From: Brachionus manjavacas
Taxonomy: Eukaryota > Rotifera > Eurotatoria > Ploima > Brachionidae
Length of the DNA: 64,000 nucleotides
Assembly: GCA_019054805.1 (NCBI GenBank)
Contig: JAHQIY010000010.1
Span: 541,501 to 605,500, forward strand
Direction: 5' to 3'
The position numbers were made by a program, and so were the translations under genes. The notes under the pieces are model-generated. The model ran no database searches. It was not told the origin of the DNA and worked only from the letters and a program-made list of their open reading frames with translations. How positions within the stretch are numbered: the first letter of the stretch is position 1; each line of letters starts with the position of its first letter. Shown here one piece after another: positions 1 through 11,250 of this stretch.

Positions 1-3000
1 AAAGAAAAATTGCCTTTGGGAAAAAAATTCTAAAAAATGCACACATATTAAAACATGCTTTGCGAAGTATTTGCAGAAGCTGAATTTAGGTGATAAAAGA
101 TCCAGCTAATACGATTTACTGAGCATTTTTGAAACTAAAAAAAAAGCTATCAAATTTTTTCTTTTTGTTCTAAATTTCACAATTCCTTTTGATTAAACAT
201 TGGCTATAGTTAAGAAAAAAATAATTAAAATTCTTTTTGAATTCTATACAAAAAATAAAAAAAGGTAAATTGGAAAATTACTGATTAAGTTTAGCAAAGC
301 CGATATTTTTAGCCTATCTTTTTAACTTTTGTATCCTAAATTTAAATTTCCGAAATTAAATACTTAAATACAAACAAATACAATTTTAATAGTCCAATAT
401 TTAAACAATAGATCTTGTCAGAAATCAAGACAAATTTCAAAAGAAAATACCAGCATTTTATAACTAAATATTTTTGAAAAATACATAGAAAATAAAAAAA
501 AAGTTTCATAAAAAATTAGATTTTTCGCAAGTCAAAAATTTGAACAAGATTATGTGCTTATGTCAAGTAATATTCAGGATTCTTTTGAACCTGAAAATAG
601 TGTTGATATCAAAGCAAAAACCTTCAAGAGGGTTTTCATTGCAAGATTAGTTGCTACTATTGTGCAACTCTTCCAAAATATTTATAGACTAAAAGTTTCT
701 TTTAACTTACCGTTGATAATGTAGATTTTTATTAGGTTTTAAGAGAATTAATGGTCTAAGAGTGTGAAAAACATTAGCCTTTTAGGTGTCCTAAATCAGA
801 GCGGTAATAGATTTTTCTTTAGGCTAATTTTTGGCTATAAATGAAGTCCAAATCTTGAAAACCAATCTTTTGTGTTAATTTGAAAAAAGCTCCTCAAATG
901 ACTTAGAATAAAATTGTTTTTTCATCGTTTTCAGTAAACTTTTTCTTTCTAATTCCATATACCATTCTCTATCAGACATCAAACAATTGATAATGAAATT
1001 CTTTCTAATAAAAGACTTGACGAAACATGACTTTTTCGACATTTTAGTTTATCTAAATAATTATTATCGTATTGATAAACTTTTTTTTCTTATATTTAAA
1101 ATCAAGACTTAATACAATTATAACCCGTGTACAGTCTAACTTGAAATTTTCAAAATTTATTTATCGTTAAAGTTGAATGCTTTAGTGGTCGAGAGAAGAC
1201 CTAAATAATTATTTGAATTTTGAATTTTTTTTAAATATAAATGCAATTTTGCAGTTTCAGGATGGAATGAATTTTCAGGAGCCAGTTTGAAAAAAAAATT
1301 GGAGCGAATGTACTCTTAAAAGAATGTTTTTGTACTGAAATTTTCTTCAAAATTTTTCATTATCTGCAAAAAATATTTAATTATTTCAATTTAATTTGTT
1401 CCTTAAATGGAAGAATAAAAAAACTTAAACATGCCTAATTAAGAGAATTGAATGCAAGAAACACTAACTTCACTTTTTACAAATAAGTTTTTTTTTTCTT
1501 TAATCTTATTTTATGTCCAATAAATTATTTACGAGATGAACATTTTTTACTTTGATTTCTTTATCTATTTCATTTGATATTGATTCAAAGTTTATTCAGA
1601 AACTTGCTTCGAAGTTAAATAGAAAAATAAAACCCTATCAGTTGTTATTAATTCCTTTTGGTCACATCAAATTAAAAATATTAATAAAAACTAATTATAT
1701 CTAAATTCATAAAAAATATATGCATAAATAATAATTTGCATCAAAAAAGTCATAAAAGTAAAAAATTATTGATTGATAATTTTCGCATAAAAATTTTCTC
1801 CTCAAATTCTTTTGAATCTATCTGTTTTTGACATGGTCAAAATTTCACTATCATAAATTCATCTTTTTTTGATGAAGATTGAATATTGAACAAATTGAAA
1901 TATTTAAAAAAATTTTTTATAATTAAAGTAAGCAATTCCAAATAGAAAAAAATTTCTTGAAAAGCTAATTAAAATTAAATTTAACTTTATTTAATTTTAA
2001 TTTTATTATACAAGGGCTAAGTCAGTCATTTTCGTTCGGGGCAACTCAAGTTTGAAAAATTAGAAATACAAACAAACTTTATTTATTTCCTTGATTTTTT
2101 ATAAAATTAAAAAACCAAAAAATAGAATTATAGATATCACAGATTTGCTTCTTTCAATTCTGATCACATGAATGATTCATTTTATTAATTGTAACAAAAT
2201 AGATTATTTACTTAGAAATTAAAAATTCAGACGCAAAACAATGTTTGAAAAGATTCTATTCAAAATTACCTACTCAGACAAAAATAAAAATGATTAATTT
2301 ATATTTTTTGTGCATTGATTTGAATTTGTTTTGTATTATGCTAAATTGTAAATTAAAAAAAATATTTCTCTTTTTTAATTCAATTTTTTTCTATGAATTC
2401 ATTTAAAACAGTTTTTTTGAATTGCTGACTTGACGTGGCATTCAATTTGTTTAAAATTAAAAAAATAAATAAAATTTTTTTTTGATTTACTTGCTCATTT
2501 TAAAAGAGTTTTTTTTTAAAATTCTTTTTAGCCAAGAAAATGAAATTTTTTTAAAATCACTTCTTACTGTTAAAAATTTAAAACAATTAATTACTAAACA
2601 AAAATTCAACTTCATTTGTAGCAGAGTAATTAATTTAAAAAAATTTTAGTTTCGTTAATAAATGTATGAAAAAATGTATGTTGCTTTAAGGTGAAAATAT
2701 AAATAAGCTTGAAAATTTTTTATAACACCGATAAAAAAAACTCACTAAATGGTGAAAATACTTGAGCTGTTACCAAAGCAATTTAGCGATTGTTCGAAAA
2801 AAGAAATTTATAACAGCTAAAATTGGCAACAATCTTAGAATAAAACTAAGGGCTAGCTTTTCTATGCGAATTCTAGAATTTAGAAAAACAAACATTCACA
2901 AAAATTATTTTCTTTTAATTGAAGAAATATGGGCCGAGGAAAAAACAAAAATTTGTTTGCTAATTACTAAAAATCGTCTAAGAATTTGTAATAAGAAAAT

Positions 3001-3312
3001 TATATTTATAAAAATTTTTAAAGAGATTTCTGCAATCAAAACCATAATATCGTTCGAATGATTCTTTTCTGTTAAAAAAAAACTTCCAATTTAGTTGATC
3101 ATTACAATTATTTTAGGAGAAATTCTAAATTTTGACTTATTTGTTTTAAATTTAATTAAAAAAAACAATTTCTGACTACAATTCCACTAGTTTTGTTCTT
3201 ACTCAAATATTAGTTCAGATCCGATCAGGTTATTGTTTCGGAAATGTTCCACTTATTTTTTTAACTCTGTCTTAATTTTTTTTTTTTAATTTAAAAAAAA
3301 AAAAAAAAAAAA
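1..3312. other. AT-rich intergenic DNA
   Basis: Very AT-rich sequence with many A and T runs, ending in a T run followed by about 20 A (3279-3311). Apart from one exon-like open stretch near 512-724, listed separately, I see no gene, RNA or mobile element. A 99-codon open frame at 2762-3061 has the Lys/Ile/Phe-heavy composition expected of random AT-rich sequence. Confidence 0.6.
512..724 (+). other. Exon-like open stretch, family unknown
   Basis: A 70-codon stop-free stretch ends at TAG 722-724, with an internal ATG at 560. Its translation has balanced composition (acidic, basic and aliphatic residues; it includes EPENSVDIKAKTFKRVF), unlike the Lys/Asn/Phe runs of surrounding frames. On the opposite strand a strong splice donor (ACG|GTAAGT, about 707-713) lies within the same stretch, so coding could be on either strand. 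I recognise no family. It may be an exon of a gene that continues outside the window, a transposon remnant or chance. Confidence 0.2.
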
Positions 3313-4085
3313 TTCCTTAATAAATTAAGCTTAGAAAAACTTAAAATTTAAATTTGGTAAAAAATATCAAATAAATTCAACTACTTGAATTCTAGCTGTA
3401 AAATCTTTTAATCCCTGAAAATTTTACATCTTTAATTTAAAAAAAAATATTAATAACGTTATATTAAACAACTTAAAATTTAAACTTAGCAAAAAAATAT
3501 CAAATAATAAAAATAAAACTAATCGTTAGCTTTTATGGAGTCCGGTTCCTGGAACTACACGGAATGTGGGATACATATTATGATAGCTCTTTTCTAATGT
3601 ATTGTTCTTAGCGATTCCAGGTTGTCAAACTTGTTTTTAAAATCATTTACAGTTTTAAAGTGAACAATCTCTGCCGGTAACCTATTCCATAAGCTTATCA
3701 CACTCACTGTTGGTAAAGAAGTTGAATCTCTGGTTGCAATTTCTTACTAGTTGTATCTAAAATGTGAATTCATGTCTACAAGCACTTGGTTATAACTTTT
3801 TTGGGTTATTAAATCAATTTGCAGATAGCATCTAATAGCAGATAGATATTTATCAATCTGTACTGCAAAATACTTTCCCCTAATGGATTTTTTCTAGTTA
3901 AACCTTTTAATCGCTGAAAAAAATTTTAAATTTTAAATTGCAAAAAATTTAAAAACAAGTTCTTTAATAAATTAAGCTAATAACAACTTAACATTTAAAC
4001 TTAGCAAAAAAAATATCAAATTCATTCACCTACTAGAATATTTCTAGCAGTAAAACCTTTTAATCCTTGAAAATAGGCCAAATTT
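3313..4085. repeat. Direct repeats interrupted by a LINE fragment
   Basis: A unit of about 120 bases appears at 3313-3430 and again at 3960-4082. Shared words include TTTAATAAATTAAGCT, AATATCAAAT, a CTACT.GAAT segment and CTTTTAATCC.TGAAAA. Partial copies lie at 3466-3515 and 3887-3912. The LINE fragment at 3537-3880 sits between the partial copies, as if it inserted into a tandemly repeated AT-rich sequence. Confidence 0.6.
3537..3880 (-). pseudogene. LINE C-terminal fragment, frameshifted
   Basis: Read on the minus strand, this encodes the typical last part of a non-LTR retrotransposon polyprotein of CR1/Jockey type. A RNCNQRFNFFTNSE segment is followed, after a frame change, by VISLWNRLPAEIVHFKTVND and then FKNKFDNLESLRTIH and a stop. 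The FFTNR...WN.LP..IV...T.N.FKN.FD pattern is highly characteristic of this tail. The upstream reverse-transcriptase core is absent here, so the copy is 5'-truncated and dead. It has no long open frame because of the frame change. Confidence 0.75.
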
Positions 4086-5257
4086 AAATAAGCAAAAGTA
4101 AAATACATCGACTCTGACAATAGTTCTCAGAACAGTTTATACTCATGAATAAATACAACACGTATTTGACCAGAAACGAATCTTTATCGGGCACAAATCG
4201 TGTGAATAACTCTGACAAAAGGGTTAATTAAGTGAATAGACTTTTGTCGAATTTGAATACAAACACTTTGTCTAGATTACCTTCGAGTAAACTTCAATTC
4301 AATGTACTAAATAATCTTTAAAAAATAAAAAAATTTTGCGAACTGTTTCAATTTCTCTCTCTAATCAAATATTGACCCAAACAAAAGAAAGTGAAATGAC
4401 CAGCTTAATTTTAATCCCTAGAATCAAAGACATCATTTTCACTTTATTCAAAAATATTTTCAAGTAAAAAAAGGTGTAAGTCAACATACTCTTATTTCAA
4501 TTAGATTACCACCATTTTTTCTTTCAAATAATTTAAATAAAAAATTTTTAAATTTCTTTAAAAAAATATAAAAAAATTGAATATTGCATAACTGTACAAG
4601 GATTCAGAAACGAAAACAAAAATTGAAGAAAGCTCTCTTAAAAAAATATGTGTAAGTATTGCAAAAAAATACAATCCAAAGTAAGATCAAAATTTACCTT
4701 TAGTAAAATAAATTCAAAAATTCTAACTTAAAAACATCTCTTTAAAATAGTCGGAAAATTTTTGTTAAGTTCTTGTTTTTTTGCGAACAAGGAAAGAAAT
4801 AACAAAAATTTGATAGATTTTTTGTTATCAGAAAAAATAAGCTTTTGTCGGATTAAAAAAAAATAAAGTAAATTTGAATAAAAAAATCGATTAAACTCAA
4901 AAACTAAAAGATTCAAATAGCTGATTAAGTTTTGGACACAAAAATTTAGTTTCTATAGCATTTTTATTAATAAAATTTGCAATAGATTGCAATACACAAA
5001 AAATAATTGAGGAACAAAAAAAAAACTTAATTCAAACAAAAAAAATAAAATAAAAAGATCAGCAAATAAAACGAATTCAAACATTTGTGGTCGATTGAGG
5101 AAAAATACTAAATAATTGATTCTTTGATTGTCTAGGTATCTTGAACTGGACACCATTGTTAAATTAACGCCGCCAAAAATCAATAATTAAATATTTACTA
5201 TTTTCTATTTATGAGAATATATTTCACAGTCTTCTATTTTGTTTACTGGCCACTAAG
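4086..5257. other. Intergenic DNA downstream of the phosphatase gene
   Basis: AT-rich DNA 3' of the minus-strand phosphatase gene. A somewhat more complex patch at 4100-4320 has no open frame I trust. The part next to 5257 probably includes the 3' untranslated region of that gene. Short minus-strand open frames at 4728-4916 and 4953-5183 are rich in Phe and Leu and look random. Confidence 0.5.
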
Positions 5258-6368
5258 CTACTTTTGACTTTTGTGAGCTTGACGCTTCAAATTCATGCCC
5301 GAGTGCACCGCTCGCTGAAATTTTTCATACGAGCTCAAAAGCGGCGTCAAACGCCAATTTCCATTTTGAGCATTTTTTTCACACTGGGCAATAGATAAAA
5401 AAGGTATTTTGCGAATGATCGCTGCGAATTCTTCATTCGGGCGCATTGTTTCTCCAGTCAGCAAACGTGAACATCCTTCCAAGCTTGGAGCATGAGCCAC
5501 CAGCATTAAATTTCCTTTTATTTTAAATAAATATTTAATAAAATTTTTTAAATTTTTTTTTATCTAAAAACTAAAGAGAAAAAAAGTTTCACCAATCTTA
5601 CCTTCTTCATGCAACTCAGAGATTCGCTTGGTCACATGGTGTGATCGCTTGTAGTAATCGTAAATAGTCTCGTCTTTTTTTAGGCTTTCAAACAACACCG
5701 CTGACTTATAATTCATGTCTATATTGTAGCCAAAATTTTTTAAGTTTATTTTGTCTATCCATGGATAGCTAGATGGTATGTACAATTGCCAGCTCATCAA
5801 TTCAAAAAGACCTACTTCAATGCGAATTTTGACTCTGTCCTTAAGGCCCATACCTTCCAGAATTTTGTCAGCAGTCTGAATAGATCTGAGGGCTGGCGAA
5901 GAATAAACATGTTTGATTCGCATTCCAGTCTTGGCCAATTCTTCGCCATGTATTCTGGCTTGATTCAGTCCATTTTCTGTCAATGGAGGGTCGAATTCGA
6001 ACTCGTAAGGATTTTCTCGGTATATTAAAGTCTGAGGCATGTTCGAATCCTTGCGAACATATTCTCCATTCCTGTTAAATGAGCTTTGAATCCACGATGG
6101 ACCATAATAGGTGTCCATTCGTTCTCCGTGACGAATGATCAGCATTTTTTGATTTTCCTTAAATTTTTCAATTAAAAAAGCTAAAGGCAATTTCAGCTGA
6201 AATTACTTTGACCTCAGAAAATGGTTTTGGACCCTTTTCGCTACCGAAATTGCTTCCTAACATTAGTTTTTTGTAGTGTTCTTGAGATGACTGTATTCTT
6301 AACGCTTGGTTTAGCATTTCATTTGGAGATGCGAAGTAGCCAAGATTTTGAATGTAATTGCTGAACAT
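5258..6368 (-). CDS. UBASH3/EPPase-like histidine phosphatase
   Basis: Minus-strand gene in three exons: 6368-6245, 6180-5602 and 5514-5258, giving 319 residues. The introns are 64 and 87 bases; the second has a strong donor (AAG|GTAAGA). The product is a histidine (phosphoglycerate-mutase-like) phosphatase: RHGER with nucleophile His59, DPPLTENG, SSPALRSIQTA at 135-145, FELMSW and the second catalytic His242 in VAHAPSL. The end, RKIPFLSIAQCE...GNWRLTPL, matches the C-terminus of UBASH3 (Sts/TULA) proteins. UBA and SH3 domains are missing. With the short length, that resembles insect ecdysteroid-phosphate phosphatase (about 330 residues). Substrate is unknown: protein phosphotyrosine and phosphorylated small molecules are both known in the family. 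The first intron has a weak donor (GTAGCG). Without it, exons 1 and 2 are in different frames and one would have to invoke a frameshift in a T run near 6175. Upstream exons cannot be excluded. Confidence 0.88.
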
Positions 6369-7239
6369 TTTTTTTCCACTCGAACAAATTATCTATCTAA
6401 TTTGTTTTCTTAATAAAACAAATTTGAAATTTTCATGAGTTACAAAAAATAGTTTTCTTTTATTTTAAATGTCGCACCTTTAAAAATAATTTCTTTTAAA
6501 TTGCTTTATTCGGAAAAAATGTTACTTGAAGCATAAATTTTAATAGAAAGCAATTTTTTAAGCCCTAGTATTTCTCATAAGGCTCTCATGAGAATTTTCT
6601 TAATCAAAGACTAAACAAAATTAAAAAAATTTTTTATAACATTAATTTTTTTTTCACACAATTCATCATCTATAAATTATTTTTTTAATTTTTAATTTAT
6701 CTAAATTCATGCTATCTTTAAGTCAATGTAATTTTTTGATTTTTTTCTTTTGATGGAATTTTATCCAAGCATCATAATAAAAATTAAAAAAATTCTCAAG
6801 TTTGGAAAAATTTTGAAATTGGATAGACTCAAATAAACCAAAAAATATTTATTTAGAAACGAAAAGAGAATTTTTGTCCAACTCAATGGAAAGAAAAAAA
6901 AGAATTAGATAAAAATTAATTAATTGAACCGAAGATTAATAAATTTTAGCTACTTAATACTAGATGTTTATATTTGACTTAAAATCTTTAAATTAAATTT
7001 GAAAATCTCCTTTTGGACAATCAAAAACTATTGAGTTAATTTTCAAAAATTTAAAGTTACAAATTAGATTGAACGAACATGTGAAGAATCATTTTGAAAT
7101 GTTTCTAATACAATTTAGTTAAATTAAATTTGGTCGGGAATTAAAAGATATTTTTGTGTATCTAAAATTTAGATCAAGAAAGAAAGGATAAACATGTCTA
7201 TTTTTCTTTTGGTAAATCTAAAATTTTCTTCTGCTTATT
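6369..7239. other. AT-rich intergenic DNA
   Basis: Upstream of the phosphatase start. Low complexity, with no open frame or element that I can support. A possible small exon of the plus-strand gene described next (about 7172-7201, ending at a GTAAAT donor) lies at its right end, with little support. Confidence 0.4.
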
Positions 7240-8388
7240 TAAATATTTGAGTTAGAAATACCATGCTTTGGCGATCCGCAAAAAGGAAAAAATTTAGAAA
7301 ATTTATTTAATAAATCTACCACAAAGCTTGATCGTTTAAGAGTTATAAAGCCCAAAGAAAATATTTGTCTAAAATTAAATGAAATTTCTGTGTAGCTTGT
7401 GCGTGAAACTTTCTTTACGAACCCATTGTATCAAAGCTCTTTCAATTTGTCCCAATCTAAACTTGGAAATGGACAAAGTATCGTGGCTTTTCTCGGTGTG
7501 AATTCTTCTCAAAATGGTAATTAAAATTTAAACAATCTACAAACAATTTTGTTTTTCTTGTCATCGTATGTAATAATATGATTTTGATTTAAATGCGATA
7601 AAAATATCTAGTTCTAATTAAAATTTTAGTTTTAAATTTCTTATTTCAAAATTTTCAACTCTTTATTTAAAAATTGATATTAAACAGAAAGTGTTTGTAA
7701 CAATCATTATTTTTTTAATTCAAAAATGGTCAACAAAAAAATTTCAAGCTTCTTGAAAACTAATTACAAAAAACCTGCAGCTCATTGAATCTGAATTTTT
7801 AAAATTTAAATTTTAAAATTCTAATCACCGATATAAAAGCTTTTGGCTTAAAAAAATGTCTTAAAAAAGCTTGTAAGATGACCCGACACCATGAAAAAAA
7901 TAGGTGAAAAATTACCATTTATGTGTCGTGTTTGGTTAATTTACTTTAAGTAAAAATAAGAATAACAACTACACTAAATATTAGTTTGAATTTATTTTAT
8001 ATTTAGCATTGATTTATTTTTGTAGCTTGATTTTTTAATTTAACCATTTTTAATTAATTTTGCACTTTGATTTATTTGTTCATATTTTTTCGAGCAGAAA
8101 AAAGGACTCAGACCCATCTCGAGTGGCTTCAGGTAAAAGACCAAAAATGTCTTTAAATTAAATTTTTTGAAAAAAATATCGTTTAAATCTAAATATCTCA
8201 ATAAAAATCAAACTGGCTTTAAAAAGCTGAAATTTTTTCCAGATAATTAATTGGATTTAATTTAAAAAAAACAATTTAAAGTCAAGTAAATTACTTGACT
8301 TTGACATTTTAGTCTTTTGCAGGATTTGTTTATTAATGGTACAGAGGATGTATCAGTTGCTTCAATTTACAGAACATGTTTCCATTGA
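7240..8388 (+). CDS. Small-exon gene of unknown family (3' part)
   Basis: Three short plus-strand exons with canonical splice sites share one reading frame. They are 7396-7516 (acceptor TGTGTAG, donor ATG|GTAATT), 8098-8132 (acceptor TTTTTTCGAGCAG, donor CAG|GTAAAA) and 8323-8388 (acceptor CTTTTGCAG, stop TGA). Phases agree across both introns, and all three are open, richer in G+C than the introns and invisible as long open frames. The product reads LVRETFFTNPLYQSSFNLSQ... then EKRTQTHLEWLQ and DLFINGTEDVSVASIYRTC. An open stretch at 7240-7341 (EIPCFGDPQKGKNLENLFNK) may be the preceding exon. I do not recognise the family. HLEWLQDLF...SIYRTC faintly resembles the start of an RFX-type winged helix, which is too little to assign. 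The last exon is also open in another frame to 8461, so the true C-terminus is uncertain. The start of the gene was not found. Confidence 0.42.
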
Positions 8389-8560
8389 ATTCTACTTGGG
8401 ATTCCAGCATGGAGGTATTCAGACTGGTTGGAGTGTGTCAAAGGAACCTTTTTTATTTTAGTCCTTTTTTACTTTTTTTTTTAATTATATTTTAACTTAA
8501 TTTACTTTTATCTTATTTTTACTTTTTAATATGAAGAACGCAGATAAACATAAAAATAAA

Positions 8561-8660
8561 TACAGTATGTCAAATAAAGTAAGAATCAAACTGAAAAAAA
8601 AATTTGCAATTAAAAAAATCATTTATCATGAATTTTTATTTATTATTAGGAGAATTAAAT
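8561..8660 (+). mobile_element. Left terminal repeat of a Tc1-like element
   Basis: TACAGTATGTCAAATAAAGT and the following bases match the left end of the intact miniature element at 27885 (TACAGTAAGTCACAAAAAGT). Both continue with AGAATCAA..TGAAAAAA, then GCAATTAAAAAAATC and ATGAATTTTT. It is the 5' end of the same Tc1/mariner family whose transposase lies at 9363-10100 and whose right end lies at 12322-12353. The 650 bases between this end and the transposase are longer than the roughly 150 in the miniature copy, so something inserted there. Confidence 0.7.
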
Positions 8661-9362
8661 TAGGATATTTTATAAATTCTCTTTCTATTGAAAAACTCTT
8701 GTTACTACGAAAACTAAAAATTTCACTCCTGAATTTAAAATTTTGTTAAAAATAAATCTGTATACTATTAATATATAAAATAAATATCAGTAATAATGAT
8801 ACTATTTATTTATCTCTTTTTTAATCTTAATTGTAAAAATGAAAATAAAAGAAAACGAGACTTAATATTTACTATTGAAACAAAACTTAATATCAATAAG
8901 TTTAAAAGATGCCATTGAATTGATCAATAAATTACGTGATTTTTTTGCTAAAAAAATGAAGATTGTAAATTTATTAATTAAACAAACAAAAAAAACACTA
9001 AAATTGATGAATTTTTTAAAAAGTAATTTTAAATTTGTTCAATTTAATTAATTTTGATTTAGTTCCGTGTTAATTTAAAAAAAAAAATAAATTTTAAAAT
9101 TTTAATTTATCGTTTTATTTAAAAAGCTTTCCAACAAAAATTTCACAATTTTTAAAGGAAAAAAGTTGGCATAAATCAAACTTTGTTTCTGAAATAAAAA
9201 TCGTATAGTCGATGTTATGTATAATTTTTTTTTACCGAAATTTATAAAAAACTTAATCATTTTTGATTTGAGACCATGCTTGCCAATAAATGCGACAATT
9301 TACTTAATACTTGATCTCATTAAAGTAAGACTAGCCAAAAAATTTGCCAAAAAAGAGAAAAA
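8661..9362. other. Insertion-like AT-rich DNA inside the Tc1 remnant
   Basis: AT-rich, without recognisable coding content. By comparison with the 308-bp relative at 27887, most of this stretch (to about 9325) is extra sequence. Similarity to that relative resumes at AAAGTAAGACTAGCC (9325), just before the transposase ATG. A 72-codon open frame at 8531-8749 overlaps the terminal repeat and is not a gene. Confidence 0.5.
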
Positions 9363-10103
9363 ATGGGTAAAAATTAAATAACCGATCAAAAAATATGGCA
9401 AATTTTAGTTCTTTTGAAAGAACAGACAAAGGCTGGAAAAGAAATAGCCGAGTTAGTTTGAGTTTCGCAAAAATGCGTCAATACAAAGAGAAGGGACATT
9501 AAGGGTACATAACTTTGACATAACTGCGGATGACCGCCAAAATTATCCGATGGTGACATGTCGTATATTTTTAGATTGGTCCTAAAAAATCCTACAACGT
9601 CCTTTGAGCAAATCGCTGCAGACTTCAATTCAAAATTTGAGGAACATTAGTAGAGAAACTGTCCAATAAGTGTTTGTTAAAAAAGCATAGAGTCTTATTC
9701 CACCGTTAAAAAGACACTTTGACTGTCTGCGACAGAAAAAAACAGTACAAGTGGTGTAAGGAAATACGCAATCGGGCCGATAAGGATTGGACTAGAGTTA
9801 TTATTAGCGACTAGTCCAACTTTGAAGTCCTAAATAGAAAATCTAAAGTTTTTGTCATGTGATTTCAAAATGAAAAATATCTGTTATAATTTTGTGTGAA
9901 AAGATTTCAGAATGGTGGAGGCTCAGTTAGTATTTGAGGCTGCATGTCTTACGAAGAAGAAGGTTGTTGCTTCAAAAAATTAAAGAATAAACTAAAATGT
10001 TTACAAGTACATCCAAGAAAACCAATTAATACCATTCTTATAGCTTTTAATCGAGTCTGACCAAGAGTGGATTTTCTAACAGGACAGCGCACATGCACAT
10101 ATT
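9363..10103 (+). pseudogene. Tc1/mariner transposase, degenerate
   Basis: Starting at the ATG, broken frames read MGKN-ITDQ, then KEIAELV at the N-terminal helix-turn-helix. They continue with FEQIAADFN, then DWTRVIISD-SNFEVLNRKSK around the first catalytic Asp (the expected Glu codon is a stop), GGSVSIWGCMSYEEEGC, and IESDQEWIF-QDSAHAH around the second catalytic Asp. Order and spacing fit a Tc1-like DDE transposase, which cuts and pastes its element at TA sites. Multiple stops and shifts make it non-functional. The copy stops just after the second Asp motif, where a minus-strand LINE fragment begins. The third acidic residue region is missing. Confidence 0.85.
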
Positions 10104-10480
10104 TTTTTTCCAAAGATCACGTAACATGAATTTTCAACAGACGCTTTCATTTTCAATTTGAAAAACCATTGTTCAACTTCTTTAAGATATTTATTATTCA
10201 TGTTTTCAGGATTTCCTTCCTTATTAAAAATAAAAAAAGGAGTCTTATCATCTGCAAAAAAAAGAGAGTATTAGCAGTTGGTTTATTTCTTTTTGGTATT
10301 TCATAAATGAAAATGTTAAAAAGAAGTGGACTTATTAGTGATCTTTGTGGGACTTCTGCTTTTTTTGGATATTGATCTTAGATATCCATTTACATTTACT
10401 TATTTCGAAATTTTTATATATAAAGTTCACGAAATTCAAAAATTTAGTGCTATCTGAATTCTTTATTTTTAACTCAAAAT
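10104..10480 (-). pseudogene. LINE reverse-transcriptase core fragment
   Basis: Minus-strand reading gives FVNFIYKNFEISKCKW, then EVPQRSLISPLLFNIFIYEI, PKRNKPTANTLF, a damaged (A)DD, FIFNKEGNPENMNNKYLKEV and EQWFFKLKMKASVE. This is the palm region of a non-LTR reverse transcriptase (VPQ...SPLLF and the DD box). It belongs to the same family as the better-preserved copy at 25298-26302, which has GVPQGSVISPLLFSIYINDI and EQWLIKWKMKISVE at the same places. It is truncated at both ends and abuts the Tc1 transposase remnant, so it probably inserted into it. Confidence 0.8.
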
Positions 10481-11250
10481 TCGTTATCTACGCCCTCGAA
10501 AACCCCATAAAAAAATTTTTTACAATCAGGGTTCCAAAAATAGCAAACCCTTTAGCAATCTGTTGTTCTTTAAGACTCAAAATCTTAAAGATAAAACTTA
10601 AATATACTAAAAAAGTATATATATTCTGAAAGAACATAAAATTCTCTACATGCAAATGTAATTTAGAAAAAAAAAAGGTGTGGCGGTTTTTGTTGGCTGA
10701 AAAAAGGAAAAAAATGTGTTTTTTCTGATTTAAATCGAAGCTCCTCCGAGGGATCAATTATGAGCCCACTTTTTTTTTTTTTTAAATCTAGACAAAATTC
10801 TGAACAAATCTATGGTTTTACTTTTTACTTTGTTTCTTTATTTTTCTTAAAAAATCTCTTCAAATCATGTGATTATTATCAAATTTTTCAAATTTAAACT
10901 AAAGAATTCGATATTTTTAGGTGCTCAACTACTGTTTTTTTTCGATTTTCCTGAAAAATATGCTTTTAGGACATAAAAAAAGCTCCATCATTCTTTGAAA
11001 TGTCTGATTTGTTCTTGCTTTAATATGCTGTTTTAAATAACACCAAAGACGGTATTTAGGAGGTTACAATAATGGTGCGACATACGGTCAAGTCCTAAAA
11101 TATAATTTTTTTTATAAGCATATTTTATAAAAAAAAACTTTCTAGCCCCCCCCCCCAAAAAAAAAATTTTTTTCAAGGGCGTAGATTACGAATTTTGAGT
11201 CAAAAATAAAGAATACAGATAGCAATAAAGTTTTGAAATTCGTGAACTTT
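10425..11250. repeat. Large inverted repeat (foldback)
   Basis: About 80 bases at 10425-10505 recur in reverse complement at 11170-11250. Shared words include GTTCACGAA, CTATCTG, ATTCTTTATTTTT, CTCAAAATTCGT and ATCTACGCCCT. The left arm overlaps the end of the LINE fragment, so this may be two LINE-associated pieces in opposite orientation, not one element. The spacer also contains weaker inverted segments (TATGCTTTTAGGAC near 10960 and GTCCTAAAATA near 11091). Next to the right arm is a run of 11 C directly followed by a run of A and then T (11146-11174). Confidence 0.65.

Noticed and set aside
2762..3061. A 99-codon plus-strand frame
   Set aside because: Lys/Ile/Phe-rich, in the middle of low-complexity DNA, with no splice sites or family resemblance.
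6036..6048. tRNA B-box-like GTTCGAATCC
   Set aside because: It lies inside the phosphatase coding exon with no A-box or cloverleaf around it.
6168..6190. A frameshift in the phosphatase gene, making it a pseudogene
   Set aside because: A 64-base intron (6181-6244) with GT/AG ends joins both exons in frame and gives a total of exactly 320 codons, so splicing is the simpler explanation, although the donor is weak.
10345..10757. Open frames of 94 and 89 codons within the transposon composite
   Set aside because: The first is antisense to a LINE reverse-transcriptase fragment and the second crosses a foldback arm. Neither resembles a protein.
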